A stretch of 64,000 nt of DNA from Ignatzschineria rhizosphaerae (GCF_022655595.1 NZ_CP093379.1:1484501-1548500); one strand, 5' to 3'; positions 37,698 to 46,915 are shown, counted from the first letter of the stretch. A program made the numbers and translations. The notes: a model not told the origin generated them from the letters alone.

Positions 37698-37823
37698 GCA
37701 TTCTTAAAGTGTGCGTATTGTACCATTCTTCTTCTTAATCATAGATCTCAAATATTTTTTCTCCTTTAAAATATTTAAGACTATGCTTCTTTCAAAAGAG
37801 GTGTTTTTTAATAGAGCAACATT

Positions 37824-37868
37824 AAAAAAGCCTCATCAAAGCAGACCTTTTAGCGCTTTAATGAGGCT
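37824..37868 (-). terminator. Rho-independent terminator downstream of the MHS transporter gene
   Basis: AGCCTCAT and ATGAGGCT form the stem around a 24-base loop, followed on the minus strand by six T. It separates the transporter gene and repeat from ttcA. Confidence 0.65.
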
Positions 37869-37911
37869 ATTATTTTAATAAAGTAATTATATTTAACACT
37901 ATTACTTACAT

Positions 37912-37967
37912 GTTATTGCTTATACGTTATTGCTTATACGTTATTGCTTATACGTTATTGCTTATAC
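37912..37967. repeat. 14-bp tandem repeat, four copies
   Basis: The unit GTTATTGCTTATAC is repeated four times exactly (37912, 37926, 37940, 37954) and followed by a worn copy at 37968. It directly abuts a MITE-like element. It may be prone to copy-number change. Confidence 0.9.
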
Positions 37968-37976
37968 GTTATTACT

Positions 37977-38133
37977 CATAGTGAAATCGGTTTAAAAGTG
38001 ACTGCGCTAGATTGCTACACATCGGTTATGGGCAGCGTAAGATTTGTTCTATCTGGCTACGTGCAAGCTGATTTGACTCCTACACTGTACTGTTTTGCTT
38101 TTAAATGACGTTTCTTAAACCAAATTGAGAGAT
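37977..38133. repeat. MITE-like repeat copy, about 157 bp
   Basis: The left end is CATAGTGAAATCGGTTTAA and the right end TTCTTAAACCAAATTGAGA, with the core TGACTGCGCTAGATTGCTAC and GTTCTATCTGGCTACGTGCA. It lies just after the transporter stop. Confidence 0.7.
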
Positions 38134-38169
38134 ATTCTATAACTTAAATCTTTTCCTTAAACACCGTGT

Positions 38170-39459
38170 TTAACGCATATTCAAGATAACCCGAGCCGCA
38201 ACTGTTGAAATCACACTGACAAAGGCACCGGCAATCACGTAAAAAGTCACCGCGAGATTATTGCCGGTAACATCAATCAGCCAAGTGATTGTAACGCCGG
38301 CAAATCCCCCAAAGATCATCACAGCGATATTATAACTTAATGACATCCCTGTTCCCCTAACTTGTACTGGGAAAATCTCTGAGATTAATGCCGGCATTGA
38401 TGCAAAATAAACTGTCATTAATAGACCCACAAAACCTTGTATCACCAGTAATTTTAAGAAACCAGGACCAATTGAGAGCCATGCAAATAAAGGATAGGTA
38501 CAAAGTACGAAAAGTACACTACTGACAAACATAAAAGGAATTCTGCCATATTTATCTGAGTAGTGACCAATTATGGGTGAGAGCAATAACATTATGCCGC
38601 CAGATAAAATAGTCGCCACAAAAGAAGTGGTAGAGCTCATGCCTAACTGTCTTACCGCATAGGTTGGCATATAAACAACTAAATAAACGGAAACTGTGGC
38701 CATCACCACACAGCCAGTACCAATAACTAATGCCATTTTATGATGCATCATTAAATCACGAAAGGGGTGCTTACTTGGCAGTACTTCAGCAAATTCTGGT
38801 GATTCATCTAAAGTGCGGCGAATATAGTAACCAATTGGCCCAATTAAAAGTCCAAAGATAAAAGGTAAACGCCAGCCCCAAGAGTAGAGCTGCTCTTCTG
38901 TTAAAAAGGCATAGATAGAAGCCCCTGCAATAGCCGCTAACGCAATACTTAAACCTTGACTTGCCACCTGCCAACTTGAGAAAAATCCTCGACGATGCGG
39001 CGCATGCTCTACTAAAAATGTCGTAGAACTTCCAAACTCTCCACCGGCAGAAAAACCTTGAATCAATCTTGCTAAGACGATTCCAACAGATGCCCAAATA
39101 CCAATTTGCGAATAAGTTGGCATAATCGCTATTAAAAGCGTCCCGATCATCATCAAAAAGATCGAAAGTGTTAATGCAGCCTTACGCCCAACCTTATCTG
39201 AATAGATTCCAATAACAATAGCGCCTAGAGGGCGCATAAAAAATGAGACCCCAAAAGTGGCAAAAGTAATTAGTAAGGAGAGGGTTTGATTTTCAACCGG
39301 AAAGAAGAGCTTCGCAATAATCACCGCCATTGTGCCGTAAATCAGTACGTCATACCATTCAAGCGCATTACCAATCGAGGAAGATATCACCGCTTTCCAT
39401 GTTTGGGGATGTTGTTCATATTTTCCCTGAGCCTCTAAATTTGTCGCATGATGCGCCAT
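38170..39459 (-). CDS. MFS transporter, metabolite:H+ symporter family
   Basis: The 429-residue protein has about twelve membrane helices. The motif GNALEWYDVLIYG near residue 29, DKVGRKAALTLSI between helices 2 and 3 and GEFGSSTTFLVEHAPHRRGFFSSWQ in the centre are the marks of the MHS family (ProP, KgtP, ShiA, CitA). The substrate is a small organic acid or betaine-like solute, but it cannot be fixed from sequence. No catabolic gene is adjacent. Confidence 0.86.
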   Translation of the reverse strand: MAHHATNLEAQGKYEQHPQTWKAVISSSIGNALEWYDVLIYGTMAVIIAKLFFPVENQTLSLLITFATFGVSFFMRPLGAIVIGIYSDKVGRKAALTLSIFLMMIGTLLIAIMPTYSQIGIWASVGIVLARLIQGFSAGGEFGSSTTFLVEHAPHRRGFFSSWQVASQGLSIALAAIAGASIYAFLTEEQLYSWGWRLPFIFGLLIGPIGYYIRRTLDESPEFAEVLPSKHPFRDLMMHHKMALVIGTGCVVMATVSVYLVVYMPTYAVRQLGMSSTTSFVATILSGGIMLLLSPIIGHYSDKYGRIPFMFVSSVLFVLCTYPLFAWLSIGPGFLKLLVIQGFVGLLMTVYFASMPALISEIFPVQVRGTGMSLSYNIAVMIFGGFAGVTITWLIDVTGNNLAVTFYVIAGAFVSVISTVAARVILNMR

Positions 39460-39681
39460 ATAATCTCCTTTAATATCGTTATTATTATTGTGGCTACGAA
39501 ATGATGACAGATACTTCCATCATTATTAATGATGCTATCTATCACTCCATTTTGTATAATGAAGGATTAACGATACGCTGTCAATTTGCTGATTTAGAAA
39601 TAAAAATTAAAAAAAACAACAATTACGAGAAGAGAGGATTCATCGCTTTAATACGGATAGTGCTACTTAATTAGCCCCTTA

Positions 39682-40560
39682 TCACTCTCTTCTTTCTAAT
39701 GATTCCCCACAATGCTTACAAAAATAACGCGCCTTTCTCGCCTGCACACGATTATGCCGAATCGCGGTTAGTTCATGTGATTGGCATAAACAGTAATAAG
39801 TAAAACGCTCATATTGACGAACTTGGCTATTTTTTGTATTAAATCGGTGCGTTCTTTCTGCTGGCAACTTCATTATCTGTGTCATCATCATCTGCCACTC
39901 TTTACCATGTGGTTGAACTCGCCCATAAAGGGCAAATGTTAACAGATGCGCATATTCATACGGAATCACTTCATTGATAAATACATCACTATTTTCTGCC
40001 AGCAAAATCGGATTTAAACGGATTTCCCAACGCTCAAGATAAGCACTACCTGCTGTTTTCCCTCGCTGTTTAAAGCTTAATGTTGGGTAAAAATCATGGG
40101 AAAGATGCGCTTTTGAGGCTTGAATCCCCAAAAAAGCCTTTGCTCGAGAAAAAAGAGAAGGCTTTAAATAATGGGGAGAATGATCTAAAGATTCCCCCAC
40201 ATTCCTCAGCTCAGGATTCTGACCTGATTGAAAAGAGACAGGTTGTGAATGATCGTCCCCTTCCTTCTGATCCGCTGTAAACAATGGATCAGAAGGAGGC
40301 TGACTTTGATGAATTGGCAAACTTGCAGATACTAACTCTTCTTTTAGATAATATTTCGCGGCATTTTCTTTCAAAATTAAAATGCGCTCTTGTAGGCTTT
40401 GCATCGTTTCTATGGGGAGCTTTTCTGCTAAACGCGCCATCGCCTTGGCTTCAACATCCATGATCTTTTCAATCACCCGATATAAAAGCGCCTCTTTCAT
40501 AGAAGAGGCTTTTTTTAATTGATCTATGGCGATGATATCAATGGCTTTCATCCCAAGCAA
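39682..40560 (-). CDS. SprT-like protein with altered zinc motif
   Basis: The C-terminal 130 residues match SprT: LNPILLAENSDVFINEVIPYEYAHLLTFALYGRVQPHGKEW, then a zinc-ribbon-like YYCLC...YFCKHC. The catalytic HELAH of SprT is YEYAH (201-205) here, so the first zinc-binding histidine is a tyrosine, although Glu202, His205 and His218 remain. There is also a long N-terminal part of about 155 residues that the 165-residue E. coli protein lacks. It may be a non-proteolytic relative. It lies 11 bp downstream of the ABC ATPase gene, probably in the same operon. Confidence 0.8.
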   Translation of the reverse strand: MLGMKAIDIIAIDQLKKASSMKEALLYRVIEKIMDVEAKAMARLAEKLPIETMQSLQERILILKENAAKYYLKEELVSASLPIHQSQPPSDPLFTADQKEGDDHSQPVSFQSGQNPELRNVGESLDHSPHYLKPSLFSRAKAFLGIQASKAHLSHDFYPTLSFKQRGKTAGSAYLERWEIRLNPILLAENSDVFINEVIPYEYAHLLTFALYGRVQPHGKEWQMMMTQIMKLPAERTHRFNTKNSQVRQYERFTYYCLCQSHELTAIRHNRVQARKARYFCKHCGESLERRE

Positions 40561-40571
40561 AATCCTTTCAT

Positions 40572-41339
40572 TTAAGCATCTGTAAACTCTTTTGTAAGAT
40601 CAAAAACGGTTAAAGATGCCTTTTCTTCTCTGCTATAGGATTTTCTAAATTGCCCATCTTTTAAGACAATCGTGCGATCCCCATAACGAATAGCATGCTC
40701 CATATTGTGCGTGATCATTACACAAGTCAGTTTCTGTTCTCGCACAAGCTTATCAGCTAATGCCATCACATGCTCTGCAATTTTAGGATCAAGGGCTGCG
40801 GTAATCTCATCAAGGAGTAAGATTTTGGACTCTGCAATAATCGACATCACAAGGCTCAAGGCCTGACGCTGCCCACCTGAAAGGTTTGTTACCATCTCAT
40901 TTAAACGATTTTCTAACCCCATTTCTAAGAGAGAAATTTTCTCTTTAAAAAGTGATCTACGTCCTTCATTATTAAAGAGTCTAAAACCACGCTTTTGTCC
41001 ACGCTTAAAAGAAAATGCCATATTTTCTAAAATGGTCATATTCTCCATCGTCCCAACTCGTGGGTCTTGCATCACAATAGAGACGAGCTTTGCCCGCTCT
41101 TGCTGAGATTTTTTAGTAACATCGACCCCATCAATAATCACTCGACCATTTTCGGGCTTCATAAATCCAGAAATTGTATTAAAAACGGTAGATTTACCCG
41201 CACCATTACCACCGATAATGACTAAAAACTCTCCCTTTTCAACCTCAAGGTTAAGACCCTCTAGGATAGTTCTCTCTAATTGCGTGCCTTTACCAACAAC
41301 AAGCTTAATATCTTCTAATTTTAACATAGGGTTTAGCAT
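40572..41339 (-). CDS. TrpXYZ-type ABC importer, ATPase subunit
   Basis: The 255-residue ABC ATPase has Walker A GGNGAGKST at 43-51, the signature NLSGGQRQALSLVM and Walker B ILLLDEITAALDP. It belongs to the group that pairs with the PF04392-type binding protein encoded upstream. It overlaps the permease gene by 7 bp. A GGGGAG ribosome site supports the first ATG. Members import tryptophan, tyrosine or other hydrophobic compounds. Confidence 0.88.
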   Translation of the reverse strand: MLNPMLKLEDIKLVVGKGTQLERTILEGLNLEVEKGEFLVIIGGNGAGKSTVFNTISGFMKPENGRVIIDGVDVTKKSQQERAKLVSIVMQDPRVGTMENMTILENMAFSFKRGQKRGFRLFNNEGRRSLFKEKISLLEMGLENRLNEMVTNLSGGQRQALSLVMSIIAESKILLLDEITAALDPKIAEHVMALADKLVREQKLTCVMITHNMEHAIRYGDRTIVLKDGQFRKSYSREEKASLTVFDLTKEFTDA

Positions 41340-42178
41340 TTACGTCTCCCCCCTGGCATCGCCATTATGATGATAATTAAGAGACCGGCAATTAAGTTAA
41401 AATCATAACTCTTTAAATTTAAAAACTCTGCATGTAGCGCTAAACTTGTCACAATACGGTAGATAATGGAACCGACAATACAGCTCAGTAACTTAATCCA
41501 GATAGATCTAAAGGGAAGCACTCTCTCACCAATAATCACGGCGGCAAACCCCGCGATAATGGTACCAATACCTGCTGAGATATCTGTAAATCCTTGTTGC
41601 TGACTAAAGAGTGCACCGCCCATTGCGATAAGCGCATTCCCCATCGCAACTCCTAAAATCACCATCCATTTAACATTCACACCACCATTCATGCAAAGAC
41701 GCTTATTTTGCCCAACAGCGCGAATTGAGAGTCCGATATCTGTATTGAGTAAAAAACTAAATGCCGCAATCAAAATCACAGTAATCGCGCCTAACACTAT
41801 AAGGTTATTAGTCACAAAAATAGTAGGTGACATTAAAAGAGAGATATTAGGAGTTCCTTGCATCACATGCAGGTTAATGGAGTAGAGCATAAAAGCCACT
41901 AAAATGCCGGCTAAAAGATCTGTCACTTTAAAAAAGCTATTTAAAATCCCTGTTAATGCACCGGCAAGCGCTCCCCCAATAAGCGCGAAGATCAGCGATA
42001 AAAAAGGATCTACGCCAGCTTTGATTAAAATAGAAGAGATGGCAGCCCCTAAAACGAAGCTGCCATCACAGGTTAAATCTGGAAAGTCGATAATTCTAAA
42101 TGTGAGGTAGATCCCCATACCAACAATTCCATAAATGAGCCCGAGTTCCAGGCTCATTACTAATTCACTTAAACTCAT
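41333..42178 (-). CDS. TrpXYZ-type ABC importer, permease subunit
   Basis: The 281-residue permease of the branched-chain amino-acid/sugar permease fold has about eight hydrophobic segments and the conserved DFPDLTCDGSFVLGAAISS near residue 31. It starts 8 bp after the binding-protein gene. Its stop overlaps the ATPase start, as expected for a co-translated importer. Confidence 0.88.
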   Translation of the reverse strand: MSLSELVMSLELGLIYGIVGMGIYLTFRIIDFPDLTCDGSFVLGAAISSILIKAGVDPFLSLIFALIGGALAGALTGILNSFFKVTDLLAGILVAFMLYSINLHVMQGTPNISLLMSPTIFVTNNLIVLGAITVILIAAFSFLLNTDIGLSIRAVGQNKRLCMNGGVNVKWMVILGVAMGNALIAMGGALFSQQQGFTDISAGIGTIIAGFAAVIIGERVLPFRSIWIKLLSCIVGSIIYRIVTSLALHAEFLNLKSYDFNLIAGLLIIIIMAMPGGRRKC

Positions 42179-42186
42179 CCTAACCC

Positions 42187-43179
42187 TTAATCTTTCTGAA
42201 CCGCTTCTGCCTTACCATCCTTAATAAAGACAGCAGCTTCCTCGATCACCTCATTTGGAAGGGTTAATCCGAGTTTATTGGCGGTATCCATGTTAATAAC
42301 GAGCTCCATTTTATCAGGAAAACCAACAGGGATCGCGTTAATATCTTCACCGTTCAAAATACGTGCAATCATCTCTGCCGTATCAATGCCTAATTGATAT
42401 TGATTAGGGCCTAACGCTGCAAGCGGACCAAACTCTACCGCATCGGTATCTGCGACAAATACTGGTTTTTTCTCTTTTGTAGCAGCCGTTACAATACTCT
42501 CTAATGCTGCAAGGGCTGTATTATCACCATAGATAAAAATTGCATCTGTTTGGTTTGCAAGGCGTGTTGCTGCTTGTGGTACGTCAGCTGTGCGATTAAC
42601 GGATTGAGTCACAACTTCTAAACCAAAGTTTGGCGCAGCTTTTTCTAGATCTTTAAGTTGAGTGATAGAGTTTGCATCACCGGGGTTATAGATAAAGCCA
42701 ATTTTCTTAAGCTCTGGTAAAACCTTTTTGAACATCTCAAGCTGCGGCGAAACATCTACATAGTTCGACATTCCTGTCACGTTCGTATTCGAACCTTCAA
42801 GAGATTTTACTAAGCTTGCGCCCATAGGATCTGTGATAGAACTAAAGACCATCTTTGTTTTGCCTTCCATCGCCGCTTTCACTAAGCTTTGCGCTGAAGG
42901 TGTACCAATACCAACGGTAACATCGGCATTTTGTGCCACAAATTTTGTGGAAATTTGCGCGGCTAATGCGACGTTAGCTTGTGCTGATTCCACCACAAAA
43001 TCAAGGTTCTCCCCTTCTACAAATCCGCGATCTTTAAGCCCATCACGAATCCCTTTTGCAGTCATATCAAGTGCCGGGTGCTCTACGATCTGATTGATAT
43101 AAACTTTTTTAACATCTGCCGCGAGCGATACGCTACTTGCAAGCGCTGCACTTAATACTACTGCTAATAACTTTTTCAT
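42187..43179 (-). CDS. TrpXYZ-type ABC importer, periplasmic binding protein
   Basis: The 330-residue protein has a Sec signal peptide (MKKLLAVVLSAALASSVSLA, cleavage near 20) and a PF04392/TrpX-type binding domain: VYINQIVEHPALD, DTVGIGTPSAQ-like VTVGIGTPSAQSLVKA and YNPGDANS. It is the first gene of the importer operon, with AGGAG five bases before its ATG, and a near-palindromic operator overlaps its promoter. A TrpR-superfamily gene lies nearby, so an aromatic amino acid such as tryptophan is the likely ligand. Confidence 0.87.
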   Translation of the reverse strand: MKKLLAVVLSAALASSVSLAADVKKVYINQIVEHPALDMTAKGIRDGLKDRGFVEGENLDFVVESAQANVALAAQISTKFVAQNADVTVGIGTPSAQSLVKAAMEGKTKMVFSSITDPMGASLVKSLEGSNTNVTGMSNYVDVSPQLEMFKKVLPELKKIGFIYNPGDANSITQLKDLEKAAPNFGLEVVTQSVNRTADVPQAATRLANQTDAIFIYGDNTALAALESIVTAATKEKKPVFVADTDAVEFGPLAALGPNQYQLGIDTAEMIARILNGEDINAIPVGFPDKMELVINMDTANKLGLTLPNEVIEEAAVFIKDGKAEAVQKD

Positions 43180-43250
43180 GAATGCTCCTAAAGAATTTAG
43201 TAGTGATTTGTTTTAAATTGATAGGTACAGTTTTATATTTACATCAATCT

Positions 43251-43276
43251 GTACTACTGTGGTGATACAGTATTAC
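43251..43276 (-). promoter_or_regulatory. Palindromic operator over the importer promoter
   Basis: GTACTACTGT and ACAGTATTAC are inverted copies (9 of 10 matching) with a six-base spacer. On the minus strand the -35 box is TTGACA (43290-43295). After 17 bases the weak -10 TACTGT lies inside the palindrome, a layout expected of a repressor site. The half-site GTACT also occurs in TrpR operators, but the spacing differs. Confidence 0.6.
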
Positions 43277-43333
43277 ACTCCTACATTCTTGTCAACATTC
43301 ATTGGGTAAATTTCTTTATGCCCAATTATTAAA

Positions 43334-43646
43334 TATCGTGAAATAGATTTAAGAAAAGCCTTTAATTTAAATTGCGAGCGTGAGGTCAGCAAGAAGAATG
43401 CAAGCATTCCCGCCGCAAAACAGGCATTAGTAAATGATATCGTCGATTCAGTTTAAGAAAAGCTAGCCTTAAACAGCTGGCACGGGATTTTAAAAAGAAC
43501 ACAAAACATTCCCAAAATCCCTGCATAAATCTATAAAGATCCGTATTAAACAGTGCTTGCAAACTGCCGGATAGAACATATTGCTTATTGTTAATAGCTG
43601 ATACGCCGGCATTTAAATCACTCTGTCTTGAACCTACTTCACTACA
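43334..43646. repeat. Composite of two MITE-like repeat copies
   Basis: One left end (TCGTGAAATAGATTTAAGAA) starts near 43334, a second (TATCGTCGATTCAGTTTAAG) near 43437, and a right end (TTGAACCTACTTCACTACA) lies at about 43628-43646. The core TGCCGGATAGAACATATTGC is also present. The 589-bp gap upstream of the importer operon is mostly this. Confidence 0.6.
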
Positions 43647-43690
43647 ATGCTTATTTCTTCTTAAATAGAAATATCTTCAAAAAATAAAAA

Positions 43691-43709
43691 AGCCCGCTAA
43701 AAGCGAGCT
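43691..43709 (-). terminator. Terminator after the YccJ-like gene
   Basis: AGCCCGCT and AGCGAGCT pair with one mismatch around a short A-loop. On the minus strand a run of six T follows. It lies about 60 bases after the stop. Confidence 0.7.
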
Positions 43710-43768
43710 ATTTAAAAACTTAGGGGATTTAACGAATTGACTATTTTGTTCAATGAGCATTGATCTAT

Positions 43769-43999
43769 TTAAACATTTTTACGATCAATTTTTTGTTCTC
43801 CCCAAAAAAGATGATCTGCATCTGTTTTAGCAAAGGCCAATGGTAACACCTCATCTGGCGCTTCTTCCCATATCTTATCTGCTAAAACCTCATCCCCTTT
43901 TGCCAACTCAAAAATGGCTAATGCAATTTCTAAAGAGGTTGATTCGCGAGCGGCAGCCCAGGATTTAATTTCATGAATCTCTTTTTTATGTGCATTCAT
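43769..43999 (-). CDS. YccJ-family small protein
   Basis: The 76-residue protein aligns along its length with E. coli Ycc[43 protein letters not shown] and [13 protein letters not shown] at the C-terminus. The function is unknown. In E. coli yccJ lies with the flavoprotein gene wrbA and is stress-linked. Here it follows a gene for an amphipathic stress-type protein by about 30 bp, so the two probably share an operon. Confidence 0.85.
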   Translation of the reverse strand: MNAHKKEIHEIKSWAAARESTSLEIALAIFELAKGDEVLADKIWEEAPDEVLPLAFAKTDADHLFWGEQKIDRKNV

Positions 44000-44029
44000 T
44001 TTTTATCTCCTTCCTTATTAATATGTGCG

Positions 44030-44266
44030 CTATGAATCTTGGATTTTATCGTTGATTTTCTGAGAGATCTCTTTTGCCTTATCTTTAGTTTTTTGCAAAA
44101 TCTCCCCTGTTTTGTGAGCAACCTTCTGAGCATCTTCATTAAGCTCATGCTTTAAATGATCTTTTGTTTCTTTTGATCTGTCGATTACTGAGTCAGTAAT
44201 TTTTCCTGCTTTATCAGCCCCTGTCGTCAGCGTATCTCTTACTTTATCTCCGGTACTTTTTGTCAT
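44030..44266 (-). CDS. Amphipathic Lys/Asp-rich helical protein (stress-type), unknown family
   Basis: The 78-residue protein has no cysteine and no hydrophobic stretch. Its repeats of about 11 residues, such as KVAHKTGEILQKTKDKAKEISQKIND, look like LEA or apolipoprotein-type amphipathic helices. Such proteins often protect membranes or enzymes during stress. The role is inferred from composition alone. It precedes the YccJ-like gene on the same strand. Confidence 0.65.
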   Translation of the reverse strand: MTKSTGDKVRDTLTTGADKAGKITDSVIDRSKETKDHLKHELNEDAQKVAHKTGEILQKTKDKAKEISQKINDKIQDS

Positions 44267-44515
44267 AAGCGGTCACTCCAATATCATTGATATGTATATG
44301 AATAATCACTATATATCCATCTATAAACACTGTAAATTAAAAAATATATTAAGAACATTAAAATCTATTTTAAATAATAAATAGCGAGAATCCCATGCGG
44401 CACCACTTAAAGGGTGCCAAATTTTATATCAGGGAATATCTCTCTTCCCCATATCAAGTAATATGAGGAAGATTTATAGTGATATTGATGACTACAAGAA
44501 GAAAGGCTGGTGAGA

Positions 44516-44851
44516 TTAGATCTTCTCTTTAGGGTCCATTCGATCAAGCACTAAGCGGTAACCGTGATTTTGCTCTTCATTAATAAAACGAGAAACTCGA
44601 CCAATCGTTGTTAAACTTGCAGAAGTTAAGGCGTGAATCTCCCGATAAGAGAGATCTCCACGTTCTAATAACTGACAAACTTTCCAGCGTTCTACCATTG
44701 AACTTAACTCTTTAGGTGTTAAAAGATCCTTTAAAAAGAGAATCATCTCTTTCTCATTTTCGATCTTCAAAAATGCATTACAGAGTGATTTTTCAAAATC
44801 AATCTGCTCTAATCGTTCTTCTAAAGCTGAAAGATGCTCTTTATTACTCAT
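44516..44851 (-). CDS. TrpR-superfamily (YerC/YecD-type) transcriptional regulator
   Basis: The 111-residue helical protein has the TrpR-type helix-turn-helix LLTPKELSSMVERWKVCQLLERGDLSYREIHALTSASLTTIGRVSRFI at about 43-90, ending with GYRLVLDRM as in YerC/YecD proteins. TrpR itself lacks this ending, so it is a relative and not the classical repressor. It is preceded by a terminator and is probably transcribed alone. A palindrome over the importer promoter 1.2 kb away is a candidate target. Confidence 0.82.
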   Translation of the reverse strand: MSNKEHLSALEERLEQIDFEKSLCNAFLKIENEKEMILFLKDLLTPKELSSMVERWKVCQLLERGDLSYREIHALTSASLTTIGRVSRFINEEQNHGYRLVLDRMDPKEKI

Positions 44852-44907
44852 TGTTATCCTTCTCTTCTCGCTAAATTAATTTACTTAATATAAAAGCATA
44901 TTTCGAG

Positions 44908-44937
44908 AAAAAAAGCGCTCAAATCTTATTGAACGCT
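44908..44937 (-). terminator. Terminator after glpD
   Basis: AGCGCTCAA and TTGAACGCT pair at eight of nine positions with a six-base loop. On the minus strand a T-run follows. It separates glpD from the TrpR-like gene. Confidence 0.7.
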
Positions 44938-45015
44938 CTCTTTTCACTATTAAATCATTGATTAAGGAATATCTCCTACACCTAAATCAGCTGATACCAC
45001 CTGACTTTACAAGGC

Positions 45016-46740
45016 TTACAATACCTCATTGTTCTTAGAAGGCGCCTCTATCAAAGCTTCTGTTTTTTGGGTTAATTTTACCACTCTCTCATCTTCAACA
45101 GCATGCGTTGCATGGTAGAGCGCTTGTTCAAGAGCAGTATTATATTGTTTGACCTGATCGACCGTCCAGCTGAAATATCGCGCCATAAATCTTACTACAG
45201 CCACTTGGTGCGCTTTTACCCATTGAATATTGAAATAGAGTGCGCTGGTGCGTCTTACAAAAAAATCTGAAGGAGTCATCACGCTTTCATACAATAAACC
45301 ATACATTAAGCGGACATACACCATTAATGGTAACCCTAACATCTCATCCGGGCTTGCCTTAGCGGCGATCTCAAAAAGAAGATCTACGTTAGAGCCATAA
45401 ATACGGGCTAACTCTCTTGCTTCTTCGGGCGCTAAATTAGCTGCAACGCCTCTTTCAATTGAGGCCTCAATAAAAGATTCAAAAGCTTCGCTGCCTCCCA
45501 CATCTCCCCCAGAAAATGGGAGCATCATCGTCTGACATTGTGCAAATTCTTGATTTTTCTTAGTCTTTAAATGACTAGCAATCTCATCGACTACCGCTTG
45601 TGCTAACTCCCTGTATCCCGTTAGTTTACCTGTTGTTACAGAGATTAAACCATTTTTAGCAGTTTCTAAGAGTGGCTTTTTAGCTTTTGAGGAGGACTTA
45701 TCCTTCACAACAGGCGATATCCCTGCCCAAGAAGATTCAATCATCTCAGCTGTAATATTAAGCTTTGGAAACATCTCATTAATGGCAGAAATTAGATAAT
45801 GCTGATCGGTGATTGAAACAGTGGGATAAATGGGATCTCCCTCATACACCGCGCTACTAACGCCCACATAAGTCTTACCATCACGCGGTACTGCAAATAC
45901 CATTTTTTTATCTTCACCCGTATCAAAATAGAGGGCATCTTGAAGAGGAAACTGCGCTTGATCAAAGACTAAATGTGCGCCCTTAATCAACATCAATGAG
46001 TGACCATCTGTCTCTTGCGCTAAATCACTTACCTCAAAACGCCAACCGCCTGCTGCATTTAAAATCACAGTGCCTTCAACAATATGCATATTATTAGTGG
46101 CACTATCTCTAATCACAGCAGCCTCTACAAAGCCTTGATTATCCTGATTAAATCCTATTACTTCACTATAATTGAGACAATCTGCACCTAACTCTACCGC
46201 TTTTTTAATCATCTCTAATGTCATTCTGGCATCATCAGCGCGATATTCAACATATTCCCCTGCGCCTCGAAGCCCCTCTTTTTTTAAAGCCGGCACTTTA
46301 GCTAAGGTCTCTTTAACACTTAACATCTTCCGGCGCTCATCACTCTTTACATCTGCAAGATAATCATAAAACTTAAGGCCAATTGAGGTTGTAAAGCGCC
46401 CTAATGAACCTCCTTTATGAATAGGCAGTATCATCCTTTCACGATGAATAACGTGAGGCGCATTCTCATAAACCATAGCTCGCTCTTTACCGGTTCGAGT
46501 CACATTTTTGAGCTGAAATTTCTGCAAATAGCGCAGACCACCATGAATCATCTTTGTAGAACGGCTACTTGCGCCAAAGGCAAAATCACGCTTTTCTAAC
46601 AGTGCAACCTTCATTCCACGGCTCACAGCATCTAATGCAATCCCAGCGCCTGTAATACCGCCCCCGATAATCACTAAATCATAATGATTTTTTTTAAAAG
46701 ATTGAAAAATTTCTCGGCGATACAATGATGCAAGACTCAT
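45016..46740 (-). CDS. glpD: Glycerol-3-phosphate dehydrogenase, FAD-dependent
   Basis: The 574-residue enzyme oxidises glycerol-3-phosphate to dihydroxyacetone phosphate at the membrane surface. The FAD motif DLVIIGGGITGAGIALDA lies at 21-38. The segment FGASSRSTKMIHGGLRYLQ and the C-terminal helical domain are typical of GlpD/GlpO. The length is nearer to the Gram-positive-type enzyme (about 550-600) than to the 501-residue E. coli GlpD. No glpF, glpK or glpR is adjacent. The substrate may come from the UgpQ-like enzyme in this window. Confidence 0.92.
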   Translation of the reverse strand: MSLASLYRREIFQSFKKNHYDLVIIGGGITGAGIALDAVSRGMKVALLEKRDFAFGASSRSTKMIHGGLRYLQKFQLKNVTRTGKERAMVYENAPHVIHRERMILPIHKGGSLGRFTTSIGLKFYDYLADVKSDERRKMLSVKETLAKVPALKKEGLRGAGEYVEYRADDARMTLEMIKKAVELGADCLNYSEVIGFNQDNQGFVEAAVIRDSATNNMHIVEGTVILNAAGGWRFEVSDLAQETDGHSLMLIKGAHLVFDQAQFPLQDALYFDTGEDKKMVFAVPRDGKTYVGVSSAVYEGDPIYPTVSITDQHYLISAINEMFPKLNITAEMIESSWAGISPVVKDKSSSKAKKPLLETAKNGLISVTTGKLTGYRELAQAVVDEIASHLKTKKNQEFAQCQTMMLPFSGGDVGGSEAFESFIEASIERGVAANLAPEEARELARIYGSNVDLLFEIAAKASPDEMLGLPLMVYVRLMYGLLYESVMTPSDFFVRRTSALYFNIQWVKAHQVAVVRFMARYFSWTVDQVKQYNTALEQALYHATHAVEDERVVKLTQKTEALIEAPSKNNEVL

Positions 46741-46915
46741 CTGTGACTCCTTAGATACTATCTAGTATGAGATTTCAGGTTTGATAATCGCCACTATTTT
46801 AGAAGATTGAATCCTATCTGTCCTGTACCGATATCAAGTCTTAGGGATATTTCCTAAAATTTAGTCAATAAAACAGTCCTATTGATCAATTATCACTAAG
46901 ACTTACTAAAGATGT

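Noticed and set aside
37912-37980. Possible CRISPR-like array
   Set aside because: The units are 14 bp, directly adjacent and without spacers, so this is a simple tandem repeat.
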